Below, piece by piece: positions 24,287-32,705 of a stretch of DNA of 36,828 nt. The position numbers and the translations under genes were made by a program. Each line of letters starts with the position of its first letter. Position 1 is the stretch's first letter. The DNA is from Bacteroidales bacterium UBA1756 (GTDB lineage Bacteria; Bacteroidota; Bacteroidia; Bacteroidales; WCHB1-69): assembly GCA_002314795.1 (NCBI GenBank), contig DCHI01000001.1:1-36828 (forward strand), read 5' to 3'. The notes under the pieces are model-generated. The model worked only from the letters and a program-made list of their open reading frames with translations. It ran no database searches and had not been told where the DNA came from.

Positions 24287-24544
24287 ATGGAACATTTAAT
24301 AGAAGAGTTAAAGAAAGAAATTATTGAGGTTTTGAATTTGGAGGAAATGACGCCTGCCGATATAGACGAAAATGCCCCATTGTTTGGCGAAGGCCTGGGC
24401 TTGGATTCGATTGATGCACTTGAACTTATCGTTTTGTTGGAAAAGAATTATGGTATCAAATTACAAAATGCCAACGAAGGAAAGGAAATCTTCAAATCTG
24501 TGCGGGTGATGGCTGAATATATTAAGGAACATAGAACGAAATAG
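24287..24544 (+). CDS. acyl carrier protein
   Basis: 85 residues, acidic and helical. The phosphopantetheine site is S41 in GLGLDSIDALELIVLLE. It lies between two ketosynthase genes, 3 bases before the next, and is the second ACP of the pathway. Its sequence is clearly distinct from the ACP at 13235, so the two may carry different intermediates, such as the aryl starter and the growing chain. Confidence 0.93.
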   Translation: MEHLIEELKKEIIEVLNLEEMTPADIDENAPLFGEGLGLDSIDALELIVLLEKNYGIKLQNANEGKEIFKSVRVMAEYIKEHRTK

Positions 24545-24547
24545 CCG

Positions 24548-25750
24548 ATGACCGATATTGTTGTCACAGGGTTGGGCATTACCTCCGCGTTGGGAGTCGG
24601 CGCCGACGATAATTGCACTCGTCTTTTGGACGGACGTTCGGGAATCGGGCCGATGCATATCCTGCGTTCCAAACATACCCACCTGCCTGTCGGGGAAGTG
24701 GATTGTACAAATGCCGAGTTGCGAGAAATGCTGTTTGTGGAACCTGATGCCGCCATCACGCGCGCCTCTTTGATTGGAGCCGCCGCGATGCGCGAAGCAC
24801 TGTTCTCCGCCGGTTTGTTGTACAAGGATCGAAGTTTGCGCGTCGCGTTGGTCTCCGGAACAACCGTGGGCGGAATGGAATGCAGCGAACAGTTTTACCA
24901 CGATTTCCTTTTTACAAAAGAAAAAAATGATTACATCGAATTGCACGACTGCGGTTCCAGTACAGATATGATTGCTCTGGCTTTCCCCGGACAGTTTGAT
25001 ATGGTGACGACGATTTCCACCGCTTGCTCGTCTGCTGCCAATGCGCTCATTCTGGGCTACAATATGTTGCAGATGAACCGTGCCGATGTCGTGGTCGTCG
25101 GGGGCTCCGATTGCCTTAGCAAGTTTCATCTGAACGGTTTTAAATCGTTGATGATTCTGGATGACCAGCCGTGCCGTCCCTTCGACAAAAACCGCAACGG
25201 TTTGAACCTCGGTGAAGGCGCTGCCTACCTTGTTTTAGAACGCGAGGAGACGGCTCGCAACAGGGGAATCAGTCCGCTTTGTGTCTTTTCTGGTTACGGA
25301 AATCGCTGCGACGCCTTCCACCAGACCGCCACGTCGCCCGACGGCGAAGGCGCCTACTTGGCTATGACGGAAGCCCTGCGTATGGCCGGACTTCAGCCCT
25401 CCGATATCGACTACGTGAATGCACACGGAACAGGCACCATCAATAATGATGAAAGTGAAGGAAAAGCATTGATGCGCGTTTTTGGCGATAAAATGCCAAT
25501 GGTCTCATCTACAAAATCTTATACGGGACATACGACGGGTGCCTCCGGTGCAGTCGAAGCCGTCATCTCCATTTTGGCACTCCTTCACGATTTCGTTCCT
25601 GCCAATCTTAATTTTTCTGAAAAAATGGATTCGTTGACGTTCAAGCCCGTGTCAAAAGTGAAAATAGGTGTTGAATTACGGCACGTTCTGTCCAACTCTT
25701 TTGGATTCGGTGGAAACGATTCGTCGTGTATCTTTTCAAAAATCAGTTAG
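24548..25750 (+). CDS. beta-ketoacyl-ACP synthase, ApeO-like extension enzyme
   Basis: 400 residues. C160 in TTISTACSSAANAL, H293 in NAHGTGT, K323 and H328 (YTGHTTGASG) complete the catalytic set. It is directly followed, 2 bases later, by a ketosynthase homologue without the active Cys, the arrangement of type II polyketide ketosynthase/chain-length-factor pairs and of ApeO:ApeC. It would thus be the catalytic half of a heterodimer that extends the polyene. The end FGFGGNDSSCIFSKIS is complete. Confidence 0.9.
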   Translation: MTDIVVTGLGITSALGVGADDNCTRLLDGRSGIGPMHILRSKHTHLPVGEVDCTNAELREMLFVEPDAAITRASLIGAAAMREALFSAGLLYKDRSLRVALVSGTTVGGMECSEQFYHDFLFTKEKNDYIELHDCGSSTDMIALAFPGQFDMVTTISTACSSAANALILGYNMLQMNRADVVVVGGSDCLSKFHLNGFKSLMILDDQPCRPFDKNRNGLNLGEGAAYLVLEREETARNRGISPLCVFSGYGNRCDAFHQTATSPDGEGAYLAMTEALRMAGLQPSDIDYVNAHGTGTINNDESEGKALMRVFGDKMPMVSSTKSYTGHTTGASGAVEAVISILALLHDFVPANLNFSEKMDSLTFKPVSKVKIGVELRHVLSNSFGFGGNDSSCIFSKIS

Positions 25751-25752
25751 TT

Positions 25753-26820
25753 ATGAGTATCTTTATACAAGGCATTTCCCAAATTTCCATTCAGCAACCG
25801 CTTTCGGAAGAATGGTTTGATGCGCCGGTGATTCCCCATACCATTATGTCTCCCTCCATCGATCCCGATTTTGGAAAGTACTTTTCGCCAATGGAGTCTC
25901 GCCGAATGGGCGTCCTCATCAAACGCGCCATCGCCACTTCTATGGACGTAATGCAGAAAACGGGACTCAATATGCCTGACGCCATTATTGCCGGAACGGG
26001 GATTGGTTGTATTGAGCCTACCGAAAAGTTCCTTACCGAAATGATTGAGAATGACGAAGAATGCCTCCCTCCAGCCGCTTTCAGCCAATCGACGCACAAC
26101 ACCATTGCAGCTCAAATGGCACTGAAACTGAACTGTCACGGGTACAATTGCACTTACGCTCACCGCGGAACCTCGTTCGATAGCGCCCTCTTCGATGCCT
26201 TTCTTCAATTTAAATTGAAAAAAATAGAGTCCGCCCTCGTCGGTTCCTACGACACGATGACCGAAAACTATTTCCTGATGCTGAGCAAGTTGGATTACTG
26301 GAAATCTGACTTTTGTGGCATTCAGCAACTTCGCCATTCCAAAAGTAGCGGCTCCATCTCCGGAAGTTGCTCACTGAGTATGATGCTCTCCTCGCTCCCG
26401 TCTCCCCAAGCGTGGTGCGAATTGAAGGACGTGGAAATGTTCTATCGCCCGACCATCTTGCAGATTAAACATAACCTGAATTCCATCTTGCTCCGTAATG
26501 AATTGATGCTGAGTGATGTGGATGCGGTCGTGATGGGCTGGAGCGGTGATCGTGACAACGACGACGTTTATTATGAATTGAAAGAACATTGTTTCAAGGA
26601 TGTTCCTCTTCTCTGGTACAAGCAACTTTTTGGCGAGTCGTTTAGCGCCTCCGCTTTTGGCACATACGTCGCTTCCGTCTGCTTGCGCGAAGGAAGAATC
26701 CCCAAACATCTTTTCTTCTTTCCGGAAGATTTTGAAAAAGTAAAGAATAAACCGCGTAATATATTGGTCTATAATCATTTCCACGATAGAGACCACTCTT
26801 TAATTCTTTTGTCAAAATGA
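25753..26820 (+). CDS. ketosynthase-like chain-length factor (ApeC-like)
   Basis: 355 residues from the ATG at 25753, 2 bases after the preceding stop; a GTG at 25726 lies inside the previous gene and is rejected. The protein has the thiolase-like fold pattern (IIAGTGIGCIEPTEKFL, FSQSTHNTIAAQMAL, GESFSASAFGTYVA). The active-site position reads CTYAHRGTSFDSA where working enzymes have TACASG, and the usual NAHGT and GHT histidine motifs are missing. It is therefore predicted to be non-catalytic and to pair with the ketosynthase at 24548, setting chain length. Its stop overlaps the next start (ATGA). Confidence 0.85.
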   Translation: MSIFIQGISQISIQQPLSEEWFDAPVIPHTIMSPSIDPDFGKYFSPMESRRMGVLIKRAIATSMDVMQKTGLNMPDAIIAGTGIGCIEPTEKFLTEMIENDEECLPPAAFSQSTHNTIAAQMALKLNCHGYNCTYAHRGTSFDSALFDAFLQFKLKKIESALVGSYDTMTENYFLMLSKLDYWKSDFCGIQQLRHSKSSGSISGSCSLSMMLSSLPSPQAWCELKDVEMFYRPTILQIKHNLNSILLRNELMLSDVDAVVMGWSGDRDNDDVYYELKEHCFKDVPLLWYKQLFGESFSASAFGTYVASVCLREGRIPKHLFFFPEDFEKVKNKPRNILVYNHFHDRDHSLILLSK

Positions 26821-27170
26821 TAGCTCTTATTTTATTAGTCATTTTACAGTCCGTCGTTTTGGTGGCGGCACAAACGCTGCTGAAAATCTCAGTGCAGCTG
26901 TTCGGCCCCTTTTCGTGGACGTGGGGGTATTTCAAAACGGTGCTCACTACGTGGCAGTTCTCTGCCTCCGGTCTCTGCGCCCTGAGCAGTCTCTTCATCT
27001 GGATGTATGTTTTGAAAAGATACGAATTTAGTGTCGCTTACCCCTTGCTGTCCATCAGTTATATCATCGGACTTTTGTCGGCGCATTTTATCTTGCACGA
27101 AACCATCCCAGCTACTCGTTGGCTCGGTGTCTTGATTGTGATGATTGGAGTATATTTTATTGTAAAATAA
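26817..27170 (+). CDS. small four-helix membrane protein, EamA/ArnE-like
   Basis: 117 residues with four transmembrane segments (about 2-22, 44-64, 70-90 and 97-115). The end HETIPATRWLGVLIVMIGVYF is typical of EamA/SMR-type proteins, including the ArnE/ArnF flippase subunits for undecaprenyl-linked sugar. It overlaps the chain-length-factor gene by 4 bases and lies in a run with a glycosyltransferase, so a role in flipping a lipid-linked sugar or the polyene product across the inner membrane is plausible. A general small multidrug-type exporter is the alternative. Confidence 0.75.
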   Translation: MIALILLVILQSVVLVAAQTLLKISVQLFGPFSWTWGYFKTVLTTWQFSASGLCALSSLFIWMYVLKRYEFSVAYPLLSISYIIGLLSAHFILHETIPATRWLGVLIVMIGVYFIVK

Positions 27171-27171
27171 G

Positions 27172-27528
27172 ATGTTACAAGATTTTTTTTCAAACAATTC
27201 CATTCAGATTGACAATGGCACGGCCTCCGTTTCGGGTGCGTTCAATGAAACTCATCCCGTTTTTTTAGGCCATTTCCCTAAATTGCCTATCGTTCCGGGC
27301 GCCTGCCTAATAGAGACAACTTCCGAACTTTTTTCGCAAATCATTGGAAAAAAAGTGTCAGTTTTCCGTGCTAAAAATGTCAAGTTTCTTCAGGTCATCT
27401 ATCCGAATCGTCAGGATGTGGTGACTTTTTCTTTCGTTTGGGAAGAAAGTGACGGAAACTACGACCTGCGTTGCACCGTCAGCCGTTCCGACGAAAAGTG
27501 TGCCTCCCTTCAACTTCTGTTAAAATAA
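27172..27528 (+). CDS. 3-hydroxyacyl-ACP dehydratase, FabZ/ApeI-like
   Basis: 118 residues, hotdog fold. The active site is LGHFPKLPIVPGACLIE with H34 and E48 at the 14-residue spacing seen in FabZ, so it should be catalytic. It is predicted to be the partner of the ApeP-like protein at 21421. The gene follows the membrane protein gene after 1 base and is followed by the glycosyltransferase after 3 bases, all in one transcript. Confidence 0.87.
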   Translation: MLQDFFSNNSIQIDNGTASVSGAFNETHPVFLGHFPKLPIVPGACLIETTSELFSQIIGKKVSVFRAKNVKFLQVIYPNRQDVVTFSFVWEESDGNYDLRCTVSRSDEKCASLQLLLK

Positions 27529-27531
27529 GCT

Positions 27532-28260
27532 ATGTCAAAAACGTGCATCATCATCCCCACTTACAATAACGAGCGAACGTTGGCCGACGTCCTTCGGTCG
27601 GTGCTTTCCGTTTGCCGTGATGTAATTGTCGTGAATGATGGTTCAACGGATTCTACTTCTTCGATTCTGAAAGAGTTTGAAAATCAGATCGTTCAGTTGC
27701 AATATACACCAAATAGGGGAAAGGGGCACGCGCTGAAAACGGCGTTCCAAGAGGCGGTTCGTCGGGGCTATGACTATGCCATCACCCTCGATGCCGATGG
27801 CCAGCATTTGGTGACGGACCTGCCCACTTTTTATGATGCTATCGCGCAATCTCCTGACTCATTGGTTGTTGGAAGCCGACAGCTGCGACTTCCCAATATG
27901 CCTCGGCAGAATACGTTTGCCAATCGGTTTTCCAATTTCTGGTTCGTCCTTCAAACGGCGCATTCTCTTCCCGATACGCAATCCGGTTTTCGGCTGTATC
28001 CTTTGCGGAAAATGGGGAAAATCCACTGGTTTACAAATCGTTATGAAACAGAATTGGAAATTTTGGTGCGCTGTGCGTGGCGAGGAATTTCCCTCGTGCC
28101 CGTTCCAATAAATGTCTATTATCCACCTGCTTCTGAGCGTGTTTCGCACTTTCGGCCTCGTGCCGATTTCTTCCGAATCAGTCTCCTGAATACCGTTTTT
28201 TGTCTGCTCGCTATTTTGTACGGTTACCCGTCTATGCTGTTCCATCGTCTTTTTCACTAA
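27532..28260 (+). CDS. family 2 glycosyltransferase
   Basis: 242 residues. The GT-A fold start IIIPTYNNERTLADVL and VVNDGSTDSTSSI is clear, and the metal-binding DAD is D87-A-D89 in TLDADGQHL. The region QSGFRLYPL and the C-terminal hydrophobic tail (about 218-240) suggest a dolichol-phosphate-mannose-synthase-like enzyme near the membrane. APE loci often contain such an enzyme. The sugar donor and acceptor are unknown; with the neighbouring EamA-type protein it may make and flip a polyprenyl-phosphate sugar or glycosylate the polyene lipid. Confidence 0.88.
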   Translation: MSKTCIIIPTYNNERTLADVLRSVLSVCRDVIVVNDGSTDSTSSILKEFENQIVQLQYTPNRGKGHALKTAFQEAVRRGYDYAITLDADGQHLVTDLPTFYDAIAQSPDSLVVGSRQLRLPNMPRQNTFANRFSNFWFVLQTAHSLPDTQSGFRLYPLRKMGKIHWFTNRYETELEILVRCAWRGISLVPVPINVYYPPASERVSHFRPRADFFRISLLNTVFCLLAILYGYPSMLFHRLFH

Positions 28261-28263
28261 AAA

Positions 28264-31200
28264 ATGCGTCACTTTTTTGTCAAACTTTACGATTTTTTTG
28301 AAAAACATCCTTTGGGGATGTGGGCGTGTTTCGTGGTTTGTGTGGCGGGTTGTGCGTTCGGCGTCGCTCGTTTGCACTTTGTGGAAGACATTGGCAGCTT
28401 TTTCCCGTCCAATGGTGAAAATCAGCGCATTAACGACGCTTATCAGCACATTGGTTCCGATAATCGAATCATCATCAGTGTGCAAGAAACCAAAACCAAT
28501 GATGATCTGGAAACTGTTGATGTTGAGCTGATTACTGACGTTGTCGATGAACTTGCTGCCCGCTTGTCCGAAGCCGACACTGGCCACCTGATGAAAGATG
28601 TCTTCTATCAGGTTGATGACGAACAAATCGCGGAAGTGACACAATTCGTGTTGAAAAATCTTCCCTATTTTCTTGAAAAAGAGGATTATGACCGTATGGA
28701 TTCTATGCTGTCTCCTACGTTCATTGCTCAACAATTGGAGTCCGATGCGTTTATGCTGGCTTCGCCTGTTGGTGTGATGCAAGACATCATCGTCAATGAC
28801 CCGCTCTTTTTTTCATCTGAAGTTTTAAAGAAATTATCTGATTTTCAATTGGATGACCGTGTTCATCAAGAAAACGGGCATCTTTTTACGAAGGACGGAA
28901 ATGAGGCCTTGCTGATGGTTTCGTCCAATTTTCCGGTTAGTGAAACGAATAATAATGCGAAACTTATCCAGCTGATTGACAATGTGATAGATTCGGTTTC
29001 ATCCATTCATCAAGGTTCGGTTGAGGTTCGTAGTTTCGGGGCGTCGCAGGTTTCCCTGACCAATTCGCAGCAGATTAAAAAAGATAGCATCTGGGCGATT
29101 GTGCTATCGTTGGTTTTCATCATCGCACTTTTGGTTTATTATTATCGAAACCTGAAAAGCATCTTGCTGATTGTCAGTACGATTTCGTTTGGTGCCCTAA
29201 TGGCCTTGGGGTTGGTCTCCTTTTTCCGGAATCCCGTTTCTCTGATTGCCGTCGGGGTGGCGTCCATCATTGTGGGTATTGCCATCAATTATCCCATCCA
29301 TTTTATCTCTCATTTTAAAAGAACTGATGATAAACGTTTGATTATTAAAGAAATAGTCAATCCGCTTTTGATTGGAAACATTACGACCGTCGGCGCGTTT
29401 TTGAGTCTTCTCTGCATCAGTTCGCACGCGATGGGGGACTTGGGTTTCTTTGCGGCGATGTTGCTCCTCGGCACGATTGCTTTCGTCCTCGTTTTCCTGC
29501 CACATTTTCTTGGAAAACGTCCGGACAACTGGAAAGAAGGCGAACTTTCTTTTAAGAAAATGGCAGAATTTCATCCGGAAAATTCGTCCGTGTTTATTTA
29601 TGTGGTTTTGCTGTTGACCGTTGTGTTTTTCTTTTTCAGTTTCCGCACCTCGTTTGAAACGGATATGCACAAAATCAATTATATGACGGAGGAACAGCGT
29701 GCTGCTTTTGATAAATGGACGGCACAGTCGGACACTTCGGTTCAGATGGTTTATTGTGTGGCCGAAGGGAAAACGCCCGAAGAAGCCCTGACTCGTTATG
29801 AGTTGGCGCGTCCTCTTTTCGGTAAATTGTTGGCAGACAGCGTAGTAGTTAAAGTTAGCGGCATCAGTGGCTTTATTCCATCTCAGAAAGAACAGTCGGA
29901 ACGAATAGCCCGTTGGAATGCTTTCTGGTCCGTCCGAAGGGCGCAGTTCCTTGCCGATTTTGATGCAAAAGTGGCCGTTTCCGGTTTCAATCCTGCCGCT
30001 TTTGATGATTTTCGCCAGCTGCTTCAAACCGATTTCTCACCACAACCTTTGTCCTATTTTGAACCGATTCGAAAGAATTTGGCATCTTCATACATCGTTG
30101 AAGAAGACGGAAAATCAATGATTTATAGCGTTTTATCTGTAGATAAAAAACAATGCAAGTCCGTTGAAACGCAGCTTTCCAACATTGATAAAAATGTGTT
30201 TGCGTTTACCGGTTCGTCGGTCATTTCACGGATGGTGGATGCGCTGTCCGGTGATTTTGACAACGTACTTTTTATTTGCGGCTTCATCGTTTTTGCCTTC
30301 CTGCTATTTTCGTTTGGTCGCATCGAACTCGCCCTTTCCGCTTTCGTCCCGCTCACCATCGCCTGGATTTGGATTCTCGGGTTGATGGGCCTATTTGATA
30401 TGAAATTCAACATCGTCAACATCATTTTGGCCACGTTCATTTTTGGTCAGGGCGACGATTACACCATTTTTGTCACCGAAGGCGTGATGTACGAGTACGC
30501 CTACGGGAAAAAAATGTTGGCCCAGTTCAAAAACTCCATCCTCCTTTCTTCCGCCATTATGTTCCTTGGAATTGGAATGCTGATTTTTGCTAAACATCCC
30601 GCAATGCGTTCATTGGCAGAAGTCACGATTGTTGGAATGGCTTCGGTGGTGATGATGGCGTATGTTTTTCCACCATTGATTTTCAAGTGGTTAACGACAA
30701 AAAAAGGCAAAAAAAGACCCATTCCCATTACCCTTTGGAATCTTCTGAAAACCATCGTGTCGTTTACGGTCTTTTTCATATTCTCCATTTTTTTGTCGCT
30801 GTTGGCGATTTTGGGAATTATCTTTTTTAGAAAAAACGAAAAGATGAAAGCGGGCTATCATCGGTTGCTCTGTTCCGTTTTTCAACTATTTGCCAAATGG
30901 ATGCCGCAAGTGCCGTTCTCTGTCGATAATCCCACGAATGAAACTTTTGAAAAACCAGCCGTCGTTATCTGCAACCATCAGTCTCACTTGGACTTACTTT
31001 ATACGATGATGCTTTCTCCGAAGTTGGTCGTGCTAACCAATCGTTGGGTGTGGAACTGTCCGTTTTACCGTTGGATAATCCGCTATGCCGACTGTCTGCC
31101 CGTTACAGACGGTATGGATGAGGTTGTTCCCAAGTTGGAAAAGTTAGTGAAACGTGGCTACTCCATTCTTGTTTTTCCGGAAGGGACGCGGTCGGAGGAT

Positions 31201-31806
31201 TGCTCCATTCTTCGTTTCCATCAGGGGGCCTTCGCTTTGGCCGACCGTCTGCATTTGGACATTGTCCCCGTGGTTACTCACGGAATCGGGCACGTCTTTC
31301 CGAAAGCGGAGTTCGTTTTGCACAAAGGTCGTGTTGATATTTCCATATTAGAAAGATTTTCTATTGATAATGAGGTGTTTAGAAACGGTCAGCCAGCTTT
31401 GAAAGTTGCTTCCTCTTTCCGAAAACTCTATTTGCAGGCGTACGCGTCCTTGGCAGAAAAAGTTGAAACGCCTTCTTATTTCCGTGATGGCGTCTTTTCT
31501 AATTATCTTTATAAAGGAAAAGAGGTTCAACGAATATGCAAGAAGAATTTGTCTGATTTTGAAAAAATTAGTCGGGCTATTATGGCACTGCCCGATACGG
31601 GAACGGTAGGAATTCGGTGCAGCGGTCAAGGAGAAAAGCCACTTTTAGCCGCGTTAGTCAAGAAAAATTTGCAAATTGTGGCCGCCGTTTCGGACGACGA
31701 GTTGCGCTCTCTGGCTAACCATTGCGCCTCCAAACCCGACAATTTGGTTTTCATCGCTCAATTGGATGAAAATCAAGAATGTGACGTAATCATCGATGAT
31801 CTATAA
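28264..31806 (+). CDS. MMPL-family exporter fused to lysophospholipid-type acyltransferase
   Basis: 1180 residues. Residues 1-~860 form an RND/MMPL transporter with two copies of a transmembrane bundle (helices near 278-420 and 675-830) and two extracytoplasmic loops. After it an acyltransferase domain (about 895-1065) carries the HX4D motif H905-QSHL-D910 and PEGTRS (972-977). The last ~100 residues (VGIRCSGQGEKPL, AAVSDDELR, DVIIDD) resemble a cut-down SAM-methyltransferase core. Bacteroidota encode trifunctional MMPL/acyltransferase/methyltransferase proteins; here the methyltransferase part is short. The protein probably exports an acylated polyene lipid. The stop precedes the esterase gene by 10 bases. 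Confidence 0.9.
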   Translation: MRHFFVKLYDFFEKHPLGMWACFVVCVAGCAFGVARLHFVEDIGSFFPSNGENQRINDAYQHIGSDNRIIISVQETKTNDDLETVDVELITDVVDELAARLSEADTGHLMKDVFYQVDDEQIAEVTQFVLKNLPYFLEKEDYDRMDSMLSPTFIAQQLESDAFMLASPVGVMQDIIVNDPLFFSSEVLKKLSDFQLDDRVHQENGHLFTKDGNEALLMVSSNFPVSETNNNAKLIQLIDNVIDSVSSIHQGSVEVRSFGASQVSLTNSQQIKKDSIWAIVLSLVFIIALLVYYYRNLKSILLIVSTISFGALMALGLVSFFRNPVSLIAVGVASIIVGIAINYPIHFISHFKRTDDKRLIIKEIVNPLLIGNITTVGAFLSLLCISSHAMGDLGFFAAMLLLGTIAFVLVFLPHFLGKRPDNWKEGELSFKKMAEFHPENSSVFIYVVLLLTVVFFFFSFRTSFETDMHKINYMTEEQRAAFDKWTAQSDTSVQMVYCVAEGKTPEEALTRYELARPLFGKLLADSVVVKVSGISGFIPSQKEQSERIARWNAFWSVRRAQFLADFDAKVAVSGFNPAAFDDFRQLLQTDFSPQPLSYFEPIRKNLASSYIVEEDGKSMIYSVLSVDKKQCKSVETQLSNIDKNVFAFTGSSVISRMVDALSGDFDNVLFICGFIVFAFLLFSFGRIELALSAFVPLTIAWIWILGLMGLFDMKFNIVNIILATFIFGQGDDYTIFVTEGVMYEYAYGKKMLAQFKNSILLSSAIMFLGIGMLIFAKHPAMRSLAEVTIVGMASVVMMAYVFPPLIFKWLTTKKGKKRPIPITLWNLLKTIVSFTVFFIFSIFLSLLAILGIIFFRKNEKMKAGYHRLLCSVFQLFAKWMPQVPFSVDNPTNETFEKPAVVICNHQSHLDLLYTMMLSPKLVVLTNRWVWNCPFYRWIIRYADCLPVTDGMDEVVPKLEKLVKRGYSILVFPEGTRSEDCSILRFHQGAFALADRLHLDIVPVVTHGIGHVFPKAEFVLHKGRVDISILERFSIDNEVFRNGQPALKVASSFRKLYLQAYASLAEKVETPSYFRDGVFSNYLYKGKEVQRICKKNLSDFEKISRAIMALPDTGTVGIRCSGQGEKPLLAALVKKNLQIVAAVSDDELRSLANHCASKPDNLVFIAQLDENQECDVIIDDL

Positions 31807-31816
31807 GAATATTTGT

Positions 31817-32686
31817 ATGAAAAAAATTGTGGTGTGGTTCTTACTGATGGCGGTTTTCATAACGTTGGAGGCGAAGCCGAAACCGTTGCACCTGTGGCGC
31901 GACGTTCCCTCAATGAAGCATCAGAACAAGACGCAACTCTATGTCTATCAAGCTCCTGACTCCATAGCCACGGGTGTGGGCGTCATCGTTTGCCCTGGAG
32001 GAAGTTACAGTCATTTGATGGGAATCAAGACGGAAGGATTTGGTGCGGCAGAATGGCTTAATAGTCAGGGAATTACTGCTTTCGTACTCCGTTACCGTGT
32101 CGGAATGTACGGTTATCATCATCCGGCTATGATTCAGGACGTGCAGCGCGCTATTCAGTTCGTCCGCGACCATTCTGAAACCTACCATATTGATCCTGAA
32201 AAACTGGGAACGATGGGCTTTTCTGCTGGAGGCCACCTGGTTACGATGTCCGGTGCTTTTTATAAGGATAACTATTTGGAACCGTTGGGCGTAAAGTCAA
32301 CCACGTCTCTAAAACCGAATTTCGTCGTTCCCGTCTATCCGGTCGTTTCGATGCAAGACGATATCGCTCATCAACGTTCCCGTAAGAATTTGCTTACTAA
32401 GCATTTCACAAAGGAACAGCAGGATGAGTTTTCGATGGAAATGCAGATTTCCGACGATATGCCGCCCACTTTTTTGGTAACAGCTAAAGATGATCCGGTC
32501 GTCATACCACAAAATAGTGAACGTTTGGACAAGGCATTGTCGGAGCATCAAGTAGAACACGTTTTTCTGTTTTACGAAACCGGTGGTCACGGTTATGGAA
32601 TGGACGAGACGCGGGCGTCCGAAGCGGCTCGCTGGCGTTTCCAGTTCATTGAATGGCTTGAAAAAATTGAAATTTTGAAAAAATAA
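31817..32686 (+). CDS. secreted alpha/beta hydrolase, acetylesterase-like
   Basis: 289 residues from the ATG at 31817. A start at 31796 would overlap the MMPL gene and add seven residues before an otherwise perfect signal peptide (MKKIVVWFLLMAVFITLEA), so it is rejected. The fold is of the Aes/acetylxylan-esterase-like type: oxyanion loop VCPGGSYSH, nucleophile S136 in GFSAGGH, Asp D225 or D226 in AKDDPVV and H258 in GGHGYGM. It would act in the periplasm. Such enzymes usually deacetylate plant sugars, but here it lies inside the biosynthetic run, so a tailoring role on the exported product is possible. Confidence 0.88.
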   Translation: MKKIVVWFLLMAVFITLEAKPKPLHLWRDVPSMKHQNKTQLYVYQAPDSIATGVGVIVCPGGSYSHLMGIKTEGFGAAEWLNSQGITAFVLRYRVGMYGYHHPAMIQDVQRAIQFVRDHSETYHIDPEKLGTMGFSAGGHLVTMSGAFYKDNYLEPLGVKSTTSLKPNFVVPVYPVVSMQDDIAHQRSRKNLLTKHFTKEQQDEFSMEMQISDDMPPTFLVTAKDDPVVIPQNSERLDKALSEHQVEHVFLFYETGGHGYGMDETRASEAARWRFQFIEWLEKIEILKK

Positions 32687-32705
32687 TCCCTTATCTCTTT
32701 TTACT

